Origin: Porpolomopsis calyptriformis
Taxonomy: Eukaryota; Basidiomycota; Agaricomycetes; Agaricales; Hygrophoraceae
NCBI GenBank assembly: GCA_951640195.1
Contig: OX621170.1
Span: forward strand, 806,001-870,000
DNA length: 64,000 bases
Direction: 5' to 3'
Shown: positions 44,663 through 55,906 of the stretch, piece by piece
Numbering within the stretch: the stretch's first letter is position 1
How the letters are laid out: every line of letters starts with the position of its first letter
Program-made: the position numbers and the translations under genes
The notes under the pieces: model-generated
The model's input: the letters and a program-made list of their open reading frames with translations, nothing else
Databases searched by the model: none
Told to the model about the DNA's origin: nothing

Positions 44663-47600
44663 CAATGAGTGCAATATTGGCTATCTTGATGGCAAGATCA
44701 TTGTTCCTCAGTCAGCTCAGTCAGCTCAGTCAACCCTTCCCTTGGATCTTACTCTGTGGCATCAGTGTTGCTCTCACCTTAACTTTGGTGATTTGAAGCA
44801 TATGCACCTCTATAAACTTGTCTCAGGCATGGTCATCCAGTCCAACTCATCTCCAGACCCTATCTGTGAGCTATGCATCTTTGGAAAGCAGCACCGTCAT
44901 AATATCCCTAAGACTGCCTCTCATCGAACCTCTCTTCTTGCACTTGTCCACACAGACTTAAAGGGCCCTCTCCCTGTTCAGACACCAGAGGGATACCATT
45001 ATTGGCAACCCTTCATTGATGACAAGTCAAGGTTCATGGTGATTGCTTTCCTGAGACATAAAACAGAAGCTCTTGTTGCATTCAAGCAATTCAAGGCTTA
45101 TACTGAGACCAAACTTGGAAGACGCCTTCAGATGTCTAGGGATGATAAAGGAGGTGAATTCATCAGTAGGAAGTTCAATCAGTTCTGTGCAGACCATGGT
45201 ATCATGCGTCAGCACACTGAGCCAAATGAACCTCATCAAAATGGAGTAGCTGAGTGCGCAAATGAAGATATTACTGCTGCTGCCACTGCACTCCTGGTTC
45301 AGGCTAAACTCCCTCCCTCCTTTTGGGCACTTGCTGTCTCTACCTATGTGCATACCAGGAACAGGACACCTACTTCTGCTTTGAATGGAGACACTCCATA
45401 TTTCCACTGGAAAGGGAAGAAACCAGACATCTCTTACTTCCGTATCTTTGGCTGCCTTGCCTATGTGCTAGTGCGCCAAGAGAAGAGGAAAGCACTCCAA
45501 CCTCATTCTAGGAAGTGCATCTTTGTTGGTTACCCTGATGGTGTGAAAGCATGGAAATTCTGGGACCCAGTGGCTAAGAAGATCATTATCAGCAGTCATG
45601 CTGTGTTTGATGAAAGGTGCTTTCCTGGCAACTCTACTGTGGCTATAAATCTGGTCTCTTCCCCTTCCATATTACCTGATTGCTCTGCACCCTCTGAACC
45701 ATCTGTAGTGGTGCTGGATCAAGGGGGAGAGGATGACCATAGTGATGATACAGCACCACATCCAGTACTACCTTTGCCACAAATTGCACCTATACCTGGT
45801 CCCAATCTACCTCCTGCTGTCCCAGTTCCTTCTGCACATAAGGCACCTGCCCCTGATCCACCTGGACCTTCAAGACGTCAAAACCTTCCTCGTGCTAGTC
45901 GTTCTCAAGGCTCCCTTAATGAGACTCTACTTAGTCGTCAATCCTCTGTGCCTCCCCAATCCACTCCCTCTCCAACTCCAAATAGTGCTTCTCCACCTGC
46001 TTCTACTCCTGACCCACTTGCAATGTCACCTCCTGCTTCTCACCAAATGCATTCACCTCCATTATCTCCAGTCAATGAGTCTAGCAGTGATGATGAACTC
46101 CTGCTCAAGGACCCTAGTGATGGTGAACTTGAGTATGCAGATGCTATCCAATCTGGATTTGAATATCTGTGCAGTGGTCAAGAGACTGATTACCTTACTC
46201 TGGACCAAGCAGTGGAGTATGCCTTCAACTCTTCTCAGCATGCATTCAAGACAGCTACTCATGATGGTGAACCTAACACATACCATGAGGCAATGCAGTG
46301 CTCCCCTGAAGAGAAGGAAGAATGGCACAAGGCTGCTTTATATGAGATCCAAAAACTTATTGAAAATGGCACCTTTGAACTTGTACAACTCCCACCTGGC
46401 CGCAAAGCTATTGGCAGCCGATGGGTGTTCAAGGTCAAAAGGAAAGCTGATAGATCCATTGAGTGCTATAGAGGCAGAGTGGTGGCCCAAGGATTTGCCC
46501 AAAGACCTGGATTTGACTATACTGAGACCTTTGCTCCTACTCCAAAGTGGGCTTCACTCCAAGCTATCCTGGCATTGGCTGCACTTGAAGACCTTGAATT
46601 AGAAAGTCTTGATATCTCTTCAGCTTACCTCAATGGTGAACTTGAAGAAGAGGTCTATATGCGCCAGCCAGAAGGCTTTGTTGAGAAGGGCAATCACTGG
46701 GTCTGGCACTTGCTCAAATCTATCTATAGCTTAAAGCAGGCTGGCAGGTGTTGGCACAAGAAACTCAATGAGGTCTTTGAGAAGATGGGCTTCAAGAGGA
46801 TCACCTGTGAACACAGTATCTGGATCTACAAGAGGGATGATGTGCGCATCATAGTGCCAGTCTTTATTGATGATATGACTATTGCTGCAAAGTCCACTGC
46901 AGAGATTGCTCATGTCAAGGATGAACTTAGGAAGTACTTCTGACTACGTGATCTTGGGACTACCTCATGGCTACTAGGTGTTGAAATCACTCGGAATCGT
47001 TCTGAACATTCCTTATCATTGTCTCAGCACCAATATATCCTTGACTTGCTTAAACGCTTTAACCTCTCTGATTGCAACCCAGTTGGCACTCCTCTTGATC
47101 CTGGCATCAAACTCAGCACATCCATGTCTCCCACTTCCTCTAAAGAGATTGAAGAAATGCGGTCCATCCCATACCTCCAAGCTGTTGGTTCATTAATGTA
47201 CTTGGCTACAGCTACTCAACCAGATATCTCTTATACTGTTGGTGTCTTAGCCTGCTTTAGCAAGAACCCTGGCATGCAGCACTGGAAAGCTGTCAAACAT
47301 CTCTTCCATTACCTCAAAGGCTCTCTTGACTTCAAATTAACCTACTCACCACTTTCCAACCCATCTGAAATATTCACCACTTATACTGATGCTGACCATG
47401 CTGGTAATCCTGATAATGGGCATTCCACTGGAGGCTATATAGTCAAGATGGGTACTGGTGCTATCAGTTGGTCTAGTCGACTCTAGGCTATAGTTGCACT
47501 ATCCACCACTGAAGTAGAGTATGTTGCAGCTACTGCAGCTAGTCAAGAAATCCTATAGTTGAGAAATCTCTTCACTGAACTTGGCTACCAATTCACATCC

Positions 47601-47837
47601 CCTTCCACTCTGTTCATTGATAACCAATCTGCCTTATCTGTTACCAAAAACCCAGAACACCATGGACGGATGAAGCATCTGGACTTGCGTTTTTACTGGT
47701 TGAGGAATGAAGTGGAGAAGGGAACCATCAAGTTGATCCACCTAAGGACAGATGCCATGCCTGCAGATATCTTGACCAAGGCCTTGAGCAAAGTGAAGGT
47801 GTTGGAGATGTTAGAAAGGTTGGGATTGAAGAAGTAG
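44663..47837 (+). pseudogene. CopD-1 pol (integrase, RT, RNase H), 5'-truncated
   Basis: Copia-order polyprotein lacking leader, gag and protease. GAG-pre-integrase zinc region (LWHQCCSHLNF to CELCIFGKQH, 44755-44895), integrase with HTDLKGP (44948), SRDDKGGEF (45135) and QNGVAEC (45238), a Pro/Ser linker, and RT from GSRWVFKVKRKAD (46410) with LDISSAYLNGELEEEVYMRQP and active-site FIDDM (46863). RNase H TYTDADHAG (47382), end LERLGLKK-TAG (47835-47837). Stops at 46941-46943 (TGA), 47484-47486 (TAG) and 47556-47558 (TAG). The first and third are shared with CopD-4. An otherwise open run of 733 codons makes it one of the best preserved frames here. Confidence 0.93.
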
Positions 47838-47861
47838 CAGAGTTGTCTCATCAAGGGGGAG

Positions 47862-48121
47862 TGTTAGGATGTGATGATCTTCTCTGCATAGAGCAGTAAC
47901 TGGTTTGTACCAGTTGGAAGTTGTGGCTGATTTGTTTGTTCTTATTTGGTCAAACATGCGTCCAAAGTCTCTGGTGTCAAGCTCACTGCTCCTTAGTATT
48001 GACAGTGAAGCTTGACACCAGGTTAGTCACTCCCTGTACTTATATCACCATATTATTAGTATTGACAGTGAAGCTTGACACCAGGTGTGGTTAATTAAGG
48101 CAGTAGCTTCCAGCCTTGATA
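47862..48121 (+). repeat. CopD-1 3' LTR (long form)
   Basis: TGTTAGGATGTGATG...CCTTGATA after the polypurine tract AAGGGGGAG. The long form contains a second, roughly 60-bp spaced copy of ATTGACAGTGAAGCTTGACA. The next bases, ATTGTTTAACACG, are inverted CopD coding sequence. Confidence 0.9.
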
Positions 48122-49324
48122 ATTGTTTAACACGAGTAAGGTGGAAGAGTGAAAGTAAATTACTGCCAAGATCAGGGACATGGAGTACATCATGAAATAC
48201 AACTGGTCACTTGGGTATACCATTGATGACTGGTTGGAACTCAACTGAACCAATACCAGCAGAGTAGATTGTTGAATGGTCAGCTAGTTGAATAGCAGTG
48301 ACGTGGGGAGAATATGAGTGGAACCAGTGTTTGTGAGGGGTCATATGTGATGTAGCACCTGTATCAGTGTTCCAGTCAGCACAGGATTGAGACTTGAGCC
48401 ATAGGGAGCAATGGGATGAAGAGAGAGCACTTGCATGACCAGCAAATTCAATGGTAGCAGTATTGGCATTGGTGGTATCTTCAGATGCTTCTTTTGCAGC
48501 AGGCTTGTTGCCTCTACCCCTAGCACCTCGACCACGTCCTTGCCATTGGGCAGTCTGCTGTTTGGCATCAGCAGAGGCCTTCTGCTTCTTGAAGCACTTG
48601 TCCTCTGTGTGGTTGGTTTTGCCACAGAAGGAGCAAAGCAAAGCAGATAATGATGATTGGTAGGCAAGGCTGGGAGATGAGGAGGAGACATTTCTGGCAA
48701 GCCGCTGGCTCTCTTCATTCTGGAAGGCAGATTGGAGTTTATTGATATCAAGGGAGTTGATGAGTAGGAGGGAGGATGCAAAGTTGTTGTATTCGGCAGG
48801 AAGGGCATAGATGAGGGTCATGCAGAGAAGTGCTTTATCTAGGTTGTCCAGTGAGAAGTTAGATGGACAGAGAGCTTTGATGTCCTGCAGAGCTTTATCA
48901 GCTCTAGCCATTAAGGCAGGCACAGTTTCAGCATCATCCTTCCTAATACTGAATGGTGCATCATAGGCATTGAAGTGGGTTCCTGGTCTCTTCTGCAGAT
49001 GGACAGCCTCCAACTTAGCCCACATTGCTGCAGGGTCAGCTTTGGCATCCTTCACATGCACCTTCTGGTTGTCCTCAATGGCAAGCCATATCTCTCCACT
49101 AGCTCTTCCAGATTTCCGGTTCCAATCCCTAAGCTCAGTGATTTCAGCAGGGGTAGGTTTGACAGGGTCAGCAGCAGTAGGCCTAGGCAGAGAGAGATCC
49201 ATCCACATACTCCCAGAGTTCTTTGGTGTGAAGGTAAGCCTCCATGTTGTCAGCCCACTGCCCCCAATTAGTGGGAGTGAGGCAGGGGAATTGTCCTCTT
49301 TGATTCACTGGTGGAGGCTGACAT
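48122..49324 (-). pseudogene. CopD-2 gag-protease
   Basis: ATG at 49322-49324 (MSASTSESK). A one-base insertion near 49290 shifts the frame early; from 49208 to 48207 it is open for 333 residues. Gag domain, then zinc knuckle CSFCGKTNHTEDKC (about 48625-48584), Gly/Arg-rich linker, protease WNTDTGATSHM (about 48370-48340, DTGA in place of the common DSGA), then TGA (48207-48209) after GIPK, also present in CopD-4. The reading continues to the start of the integrase region and is then replaced by the CopD-1 LTR. Co-oriented with CopD-3. Confidence 0.88.
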
Positions 49325-50735
49325 GATGATGATGATGGTGTGTAGGTAGGTGATAAATGGATTATGGAGTATAAAGGGGTAGTGGATGGCAGGGATAGGG
49401 TGAGGTTGGTAAATCAGTCTTCTGTGGGTCTCACACACACTACCAGCTTATTCTCAAGTTGATGAAATCAGTGCTAGCAGTGGTAGTTGATAATGGTGTT
49501 AGTGGACGAATGCACGGTAACAAGTTGGTGAGACTTTTCAGTGAATGAGTTCAGAGAATGGGGGTTTGAACTGGTGTATCTGTAGTGTATTCGACAGGGA
49601 AACCGTAACGAATACAAGTGCTACTTATACAAAGGTATAGCTGTGGTAGCTATTAATAACTACTACTAGTGTAAATACCTCAAAGTATAGCCTTACAGTT
49701 ACACGGCTGGTCCAGGTCCGATGACAAAGACAAAATTACTAATACTAACTGGATATGTGGATTACCGAAACCTGCCAAATGGAGCTATGTCCAATAAATT
49801 GGAAGGGGAGGCAACTGTAAACCCGCCAACCCAATCTCCCTACAACACTGCGTGCAGAGAGAGGTGCTGACTGGTGTGAACCAAGCCAAATAGCAACTGG
49901 GGTAACACTCTGATAAGAGAGCCCAGGGAGGTAGCACTTCACTGCACTTCACTTTGTTCTAATCTCCTTTCAATAAACCAATGTGCACAGTGACAGCCAC
50001 AGCACAGACTGATGAATGATCAAGTCCTAGAGTCCAGAGAGGTCCCAAGAGTGCAAATTTTTGCCAGAGCACAGAGGGCACATCCTAGAGTGTCTTGAAG
50101 TGATTACAACATCCTGGGAGCGATGGAAGCGATGGAACACGAATGGGAATGATTGGGAGGTAGATGGAGTAGTGGATAATGATGAAGCGCTCCTGGATGA
50201 TCCGTGAAGGCAGTAAGCGTATAAGCGAGGGAACCCGATTCGGACGTGGCCTCTAACGTCCACAAGCAATTTCGGAGCGATTCGGAGCGATTTGAGTTGG
50301 TGGGCATAGGAATGATGTGTCAGATCACAGAATGGTGGTTTGGAGTGGTGGGGCTGTTACAGATGGCCACAGTGAATGGAGTTGATAACAAGCACCCACA
50401 AGTGTCCACAAGTGCCCACTGATGAGCTGGCAGTCACTGGGATGGATTGGGATGGGTAGGCCTATCACAAATGATGAATAGTAATGTGGACAATTGATTG
50501 GGATGTCCTGGCAAGGGAAATGAAGCCAGCAACATGTAGATTGGTGGAGGCGCAGAAGGGAGCATCCGAAAATGGTCCCAAAAGCTTCGAAGTCAGGGAG
50601 TGAAAATTGGGTGAGGACCAGGGTGATTTATATCAGTGGTGCTGGTGAGAGGTCTGGAGAGTGGTTGTAATGGTCCAGGAGTATGCAGGAGCTGTTAGAC
50701 ACAATAGGGGGTGATTTTAGGTGAAATTTGCAGCA
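49325..50735 (-). other. CopD-2 leader, with a solo LTR-E inside
   Basis: Long 5' leader (about 1.13 kb without the insertion) between primer site and gag ATG, homologous to 53675-54788 in CopD-4 but inverted. Small frames differ between the two copies, so I do not call a gene. Confidence 0.7.
49497..49777 (-). repeat. Solo LTR-E (inverted)
   Basis: 281 bp, TGTTAGTGGACG...AACCTGCCA, with duplicated AATGG (49492-49496, 49778-49782). CopD-4 shows the empty site near 54610. Confidence 0.9.
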
Positions 50736-50825
50736 GGGCTCATAACCTATCAAGGCTGGAAGCTACTGCCTTAATATAATAACCACACCTGGTGTCAAGC
50801 TTCACTGTCAATACTAAGGAGCAGT
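50736..50825 (-). repeat. CopD-2 primer-binding site and truncated LTR
   Basis: 50736-50747 is the inverted GGTTATGAGCCC primer site. 50748-50825 is the last 78 bp of a CopD LTR (minus), cut at GGAGCAGT and joined directly to CopD-3 RT sequence. This is a rearrangement junction rather than an insertion boundary. Confidence 0.82.
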
Positions 50826-53400
50826 TCATCCCTCTTGTAGATCCAGATACTGTGTTCACAGGTGATTCTCTTGAAGCCCATCTTCTCAAAGACCTCATTG
50901 AGTTTCTTGTGCCAACACCTGCCAGCCTGCTTTAAGCTATAGATACATCTGAGCAAGTGCCAGACCCAGTGATTGCCCTTCTCAACAAAGCCTTCTGGCT
51001 GGCGCATATAGACCTCTTCTTCAAGTTCACCATTGAGGTAAGCTGAAGAGATATCAAGACTTTCTAATTCAAGGTCTTCAAGTGCAGCCAATGCCAGGAT
51101 AGCTTGGAGTGAAGCCCACTTTGGAGTAGGAGCAAAGGTCTCAGTATAGTCAAATCCAGGTCTCTGGGCAAATCCTTGGACCACCACTCTACCTCTATAG
51201 CACTCAATGGATCCATCAGCTTTCCTTTTGACCTTGAACACCCATTGGCTGCCAATAGCTTTGCGGCCAGGTGGGAGTTGTGTCAGGTTTCGGTAATCCA
51301 CGTATCCGGTTAGTTATTGTAATTTCTCTTTTTCATCGGACCCAGACCAGCCGCGTAGCCGTAAGGCTATACTTTGAGGTATTTACGCCAGTAGTAGTTA
51401 TTTATAGCTACCACAGCATTACCTTTGTATAAGTAGCACATGTATTCGTTATAGTTTCCCTGTTGAATATACTACAGTTACACCGGGTTAAACCACTGTT
51501 CCTTGAACTTGTTCATCAAAGAGTTTCACCACTCGTCACCATGCATTCTTCTGCTAACAAGTTGTACAAGTTCAAAGGTGCCATTTTCAATAAGTTTTTG
51601 GATCTCATATAAAGCAGCCTTGTGCCATTCTTCCTTCTCTTCTGGGGAGCGCTGCATTGCCTCATGGTATGTGTTAGGTTCACCATTATGAGTGGCTGTC
51701 TTGAATGCATGCTGAGAAGAGTTGAAGGCATACTCCACTGCTTGGTCCAGAGTAAGGTAATCGGTCGCTTGTCCACTGCACAGATATTCAAATCCAGATT
51801 GGATAGCATCTGCATACTCAAGTTCACCATCACTAGGGGCTCTAAGCAGGAGTTCATCATCACTGCTAGACTCATTGACTGGAGATAATGGAGGTGAATG
51901 CATTTGGTGAGAAGCAGGAGGTGACATTGCGAGTGGGTCAGGAGTAGAAGCAGGTGGAGAAGCACTATTTGGAGTTGGAGAGGGAGTTGATTGGGGAGGT
52001 ACAGAGGATTGACGACCAAGTAGAGTCTCATTAAGGGAGCCTTGAGGACAACTAGCATGAGGAGGGTTTTGACGTCTTGAAGGTCAAGGTGGATCAGGGG
52101 CAGGTGCCTTATGTGCAGAAGGAACTGGGACAGCAGGAGGTAGATTGGGACCAGGTATAGGAGCAATTTGTGGCAAAGGTAGTACTGGATGTGGTGCTGT
52201 ATCATCACTATGGTCATCATCTCCCCCTTGATCCAGCACCACTACAGATGGTTCAGAGGGTGCAGAGTGATCAGGTAATATGGAAGGGGAAGAGACCAGA
52301 TTTGATAGCCACTGTAAAGTTGCCTGGGAAGCATCTTTCATCAAACACAGCATGACTGCTGATAATAATCTTCTTAGCCACTGGGTCCCAGAATTTCTAT
52401 GCTTTCACACCATCAGGGTAACCAACAAAGATGCACTTCCTAGAATGAGGTTGGAGTGCTTTCCTTTTCTCTTGGCGCACTAGCACATAGGCAAGGCAGC
52501 CAAAGATGCGGAAGTAAGAGATATCTGGTTTCTTCCCTTTCTAGTGGAAATATGGAGTGTCCCCATTCAAAGCAGAAGTGGGTGTCCTGTTCCTGGTATG
52601 CACATAGGTAGAGACAGCAAGTGCCCAAAAGGAGGGAGGGAGTTTAGCCTGAACCAGGAGTGCAGTGGCAGCAGCAGCAATATCTTCATTTGTGCACTCA
52701 GCTACTCCATTTTGATGAGGTTCATTTGGCTCAGTGTGCTGACGCATGATACCATGGTCTGCACAGAACTGATTGAACTCCCTACTGATGAATTCACCTC
52801 CTTTATCATCCCTAGACATCTGAAGGCGTCTTCCAAGTTTGGTCTCAGCATAAGCCTTGAATTGCTTGAATGCAACAAGAGCTTCTGTTTTATGTCTCAG
52901 GAAAGCAATCACCATGAACCTTGACTTGTCATCAATGAAGGGTTGCCAATAATGGTATCCCTCGAGTGTCTGAACAGGGAGAGGGCCCTTTAAGTCTGTG
53001 TGGACAAGTGCAAGAAGAGAGGTTCGACGAGAGGCAGTCTTAGGAATATTATGATGGTGCTGCTTTCCAAAGATGCATGGTTTCACAGATAGGGTCTGGG
53101 GGTGAGCTGGAATGGATAACCATGCCTGAGACAAGCTTATGGAGGTGCATATACTTCAAATCACCAAAGTTAAGGTGAGAGCAATGCTGATGCCACAGAG
53201 TAAGATCCAAGGGAAGGGTTGACTGAGCTGACTGAGCTGACTGAGGAACAATGATCTTGCCATCAAGATAGCCAATATTGCACTCATTGATGGAGGCAGT
53301 GAAATAGAGTTCATTGTGATAATAGAACTCAACTTGAGATTGTTGGATTGAAATGGTATATTGTTTAACACAAGTAAGGTTATGGAGGTGCATATGCTTC
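50826..53400 (-). pseudogene. CopD-3 pol (pre-integrase to RT), truncated
   Basis: Minus-strand copy of the CopD integrase and RT. GAG-pre-integrase starts near 53390 (VKQYTISIQQSQVEF), integrase HTDLKGP near 53000 and DDKGGEFISREF near 52810. The linker and RT continue down to WIYKRDE at about 50828, where the truncated LTR begins, so the end of RT and RNase H are missing. Split by a solo LTR-E at 51281-51559. At its N-terminal end a stray 21-bp copy of an internal segment (53380-53400) precedes the CopD-4 LTR. Several stops are present. Confidence 0.88.
51281..51559 (+). repeat. Solo LTR-E
   Basis: 279 bp, TGTCAGGTTTCGG...TGCTAACA, with duplicated AGTTG (51276-51280, 51560-51564). The empty site is in CopD-1 and CopD-4 RT. 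Confidence 0.92.
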
Positions 53401-53659
53401 TGTTAGGATGTGATGATCTCCTCTGCATAGAGCAGTAACTGGTTTGTACCAGTCCGAAGTTGTGGCTGATTTGTTTGTTCTTATTTGGTCAAAAATGCGT
53501 CCAAAGTCTCTGGTGTCAAGCTCACTGCTCCTTAGTATTGACAGTGAAGCTTGACACCAGGTTAGTCACTCCCTGTATTTATATCACCATATTATTAGTA
53601 TTGACAGTGAAGCTTGACACCAGGTGTGGTTATTAAGGCAGTAGCTTCCAGCCTTGATA
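53401..53659 (+). repeat. CopD-4 5' LTR (long form)
   Basis: TGTTAGGATGTG...CCTTGATA, 259 bp, nearly identical to the CopD-1 3' LTR at 47862-48121, including the internal duplication. Confidence 0.92.
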
Positions 53660-53674
53660 GGTTATGAGCCCTGC
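53660..53674 (+). promoter_or_regulatory. CopD-4 primer-binding site (initiator tRNA-Met anticodon arm)
   Basis: GGTTATGAGCCCTGC directly follows the LTR and is complementary over 15 nt to the anticodon arm of eukaryotic initiator tRNA-Met (GCAGGGCUCAUAACC in yeast, from general knowledge). Drosophila copia and yeast Ty5 use a tRNA fragment cut in this loop, so half-tRNA priming is the likely mechanism. Confidence 0.75.
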
Positions 53675-54788
53675 TGCAAATTTCGCCTAAAATCACCCCC
53701 TATTGTGTCTAACAGCTCCTGCATACTCCTGGACCATTACAACCACTCTCCAGACCTCTTACCAGCACCAGTGATATAAATCACCCTGGTCCTCACTCGA
53801 TTTTCACTCCCTGACTTCGAAACTTTTGCAACGATTTTCGGACGCTCGCTTCTGCGCCTCCACCGATTTACACGTTGCTGGCTTCATTTCCCTTGCCAGG
53901 ACATCCCAATCAATTGTCCACATCACTATTCATCATCTGTGATAGGCCTACCCATCCCAATCCATCCCAGTGACTGCCAGCTCATCAGTGGACACTTGTG
54001 GGTGCTTGTTATCAACTCCATTCATTGTGGCCATCTGTAACAGCCCCACCACTCCAAACCACCATTCTGTGATCTGACACATCATTCCTGTGCCCACCAA
54101 CTCAAATCGCCCTGAATCGCTCCGAAATTGCTTGTGGACGTTAAAGGCCATGTTCGAATCGGGTTCCCTCGCTTATACGCTTACTGCATTCGCGGATCAT
54201 CCAGGAGCGCTCCATTATTATTCACCACTCCTATCTACCTCCCAATCATTCCCATTCGTGTTCCATCGCTTCCATCGCTCCCAGGACGTTGTAATCGCTT
54301 CAAGACACTCTAGGACGTGCCCTCTGTGCTCTGGAAAAAATTTGGACTCTTGGGACCTCTCTGGACTCTAGGACTTGATCATTCATCAGTCTGTGCTGTG
54401 GCTGTCACTGTGCACATTGGTTTATTGAAAGGAGATTAGAACAAAGTAAAGTGCAGTGAAGTGCTACCTCCCTGGGCTCTCTTATCAGAGTGTTACCCCA
54501 GTTGCTATTTGGCTTGGTTCACACCAGTCAGCACCTCTCTCTGCACGCAGTGTTGTAGGGAGATTGGGTTGGCAGGTTTACAGTTGCCTCCCCTTCCAAT
54601 TTATTGGAAGTAGCTCCATTATCAACTACCACTGCTAGCACTGATTTCATCAACTTGAGAATAAGCTGGTAGTGTATGTGAGACCCACAGAAGACTGATT
54701 TACCAACCTCACCCTATCCTTGCCATCCACTACCCCTTTATACTCCATAATCCATTTATCACCTACCTTACACACCATCATCATCATC
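53675..54788 (+). other. CopD-4 leader
   Basis: 1.1 kb without convincing coding sequence. A 93-codon frame at 54090-54371 is disrupted in the inverted CopD-2 leader and is not called. It presumably holds RNA packaging and promoter elements. Confidence 0.6.
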
Positions 54789-55906
54789 ATGTCAGCCTCC
54801 ACCAATGAATCAAAGAAAACATTCCCCTGCCTCACTCCCACTAATTGGGGGCAGTGGGCTGACAACATGGAGGCTTACCTTCACACCAAAGAACTCTGGG
54901 AGTATGTGGATGGATCTCTGCCTAGGCCTACTGCTGCTGACCCTGTCAAACCTACCCCTGCTGAAATCACTGAGCTTAGGGATTGGAAGCGGAAATCTGG
55001 AAGAGCTAGTGGAGAGATATGGCTTGCCATTGAGGACAGCCAGAAGGTGCATGTGAAGGATGCCAAAGCTGACCCTGCAGCAATGTGGGCTAAGTTAGAG
55101 TAGAGGCTGTCCATCTGCAGAAGAGACCAGGAACCCGCTTCAATGCCTATGATGCGCTGTTCAGTATTAGGAAGGATGATGCTGAAACCCTGCCTGCCTT
55201 AATGGCTAGAGCTGATAAAGCTCTGCAGGATATCAAAGCTCTCCATCCATCTAACTTCACACTGGACAACCTGGATAAAGAACTTCTCTGCATGACCCTC
55301 ATCTGTGCCCTTCCTGCCGAATACAACAACTTTGCATCCTCCCTCCTACTCATCGACTCCCTTGATATCAATAAACTCCAATCTGCCTTCCAGAATGAAG
55401 AGAGCCAGCGGCTTGCCAGAAATGTCTCCTCCTCATCCCCCAGCCTTGCCTACCAATCATCATCATCTGCTTTGCTTTGCTCCTTCTGTGGCAAAACCAA
55501 CCACACAGAGGACAAGTGCTTCAAGAAGCAGAAGGCCTCTGCTGATGCCAAACAGCAGACTGCCCAATGGCAAGGACGTGGTCGAGGTGCTAGGGGTAGA
55601 GGCAACAAGCCTGCTGCAAAAGAAGCATCTGAAGATACCACCAATGCCAACACTGCTACCATTGAATTTGCTGGTCATGCAAGTGCACTCTCTTCATCCC
55701 ATCGCTCCCTATGGCTCAAGTCTCAATCCTGTGCTGAGTGGAACACTGATACAGGTGCTACATCACATATGACCCCTCACAAACACTGGTTCCACTCATA
55801 TTCTCCCCATGTCACTGCTATTCAACTAGCTGACCATTCAACAATCTACTCTGCTGGTATTGGTTCAGTTGAGTTCCAACCAGTCATAGATGGTATACCC
55901 AAGTGA
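54789..55906 (+). pseudogene. CopD-4 gag-protease
   Basis: ATG 54789 (MSASTNESKKTFPCLTPTNW), a UBN2-like Copia gag, zinc knuckle CSFCGKTNHTEDKC (55489-55530), Gly/Arg-rich basic linker, protease DTGATSHM (55748-55771), TGA at 55904-55906. A 5-bp insertion near 55090-55100 (relative to CopD-2) breaks the frame after AMWAKLE; the second part is open from 55202. The TGA looks like a decayed CGA and occurs in CopD-2 as well. Confidence 0.9.

Noticed and set aside
45733..46602. 289-codon Leu/His-rich frame (also 57132-58001 and inverted 51516-52220)
   Set aside because: It overlaps the CopD Pro/Ser linker and RT in another frame, and is repeated only because CopD is repeated. Composition is a frame-shift artefact.
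54090..54371. Upstream ORF in the CopD-4 leader
   Set aside because: The corresponding frame in CopD-2 is shifted and ends differently, so it is not conserved between the two copies.
55904..55906. Programmed stop read-through between CopD protease and integrase
   Set aside because: TGA is shared by CopD-2 and CopD-4, but so are other clear inactivating stops between CopD-1 and CopD-4. It reads best as CGA to TGA before duplication.
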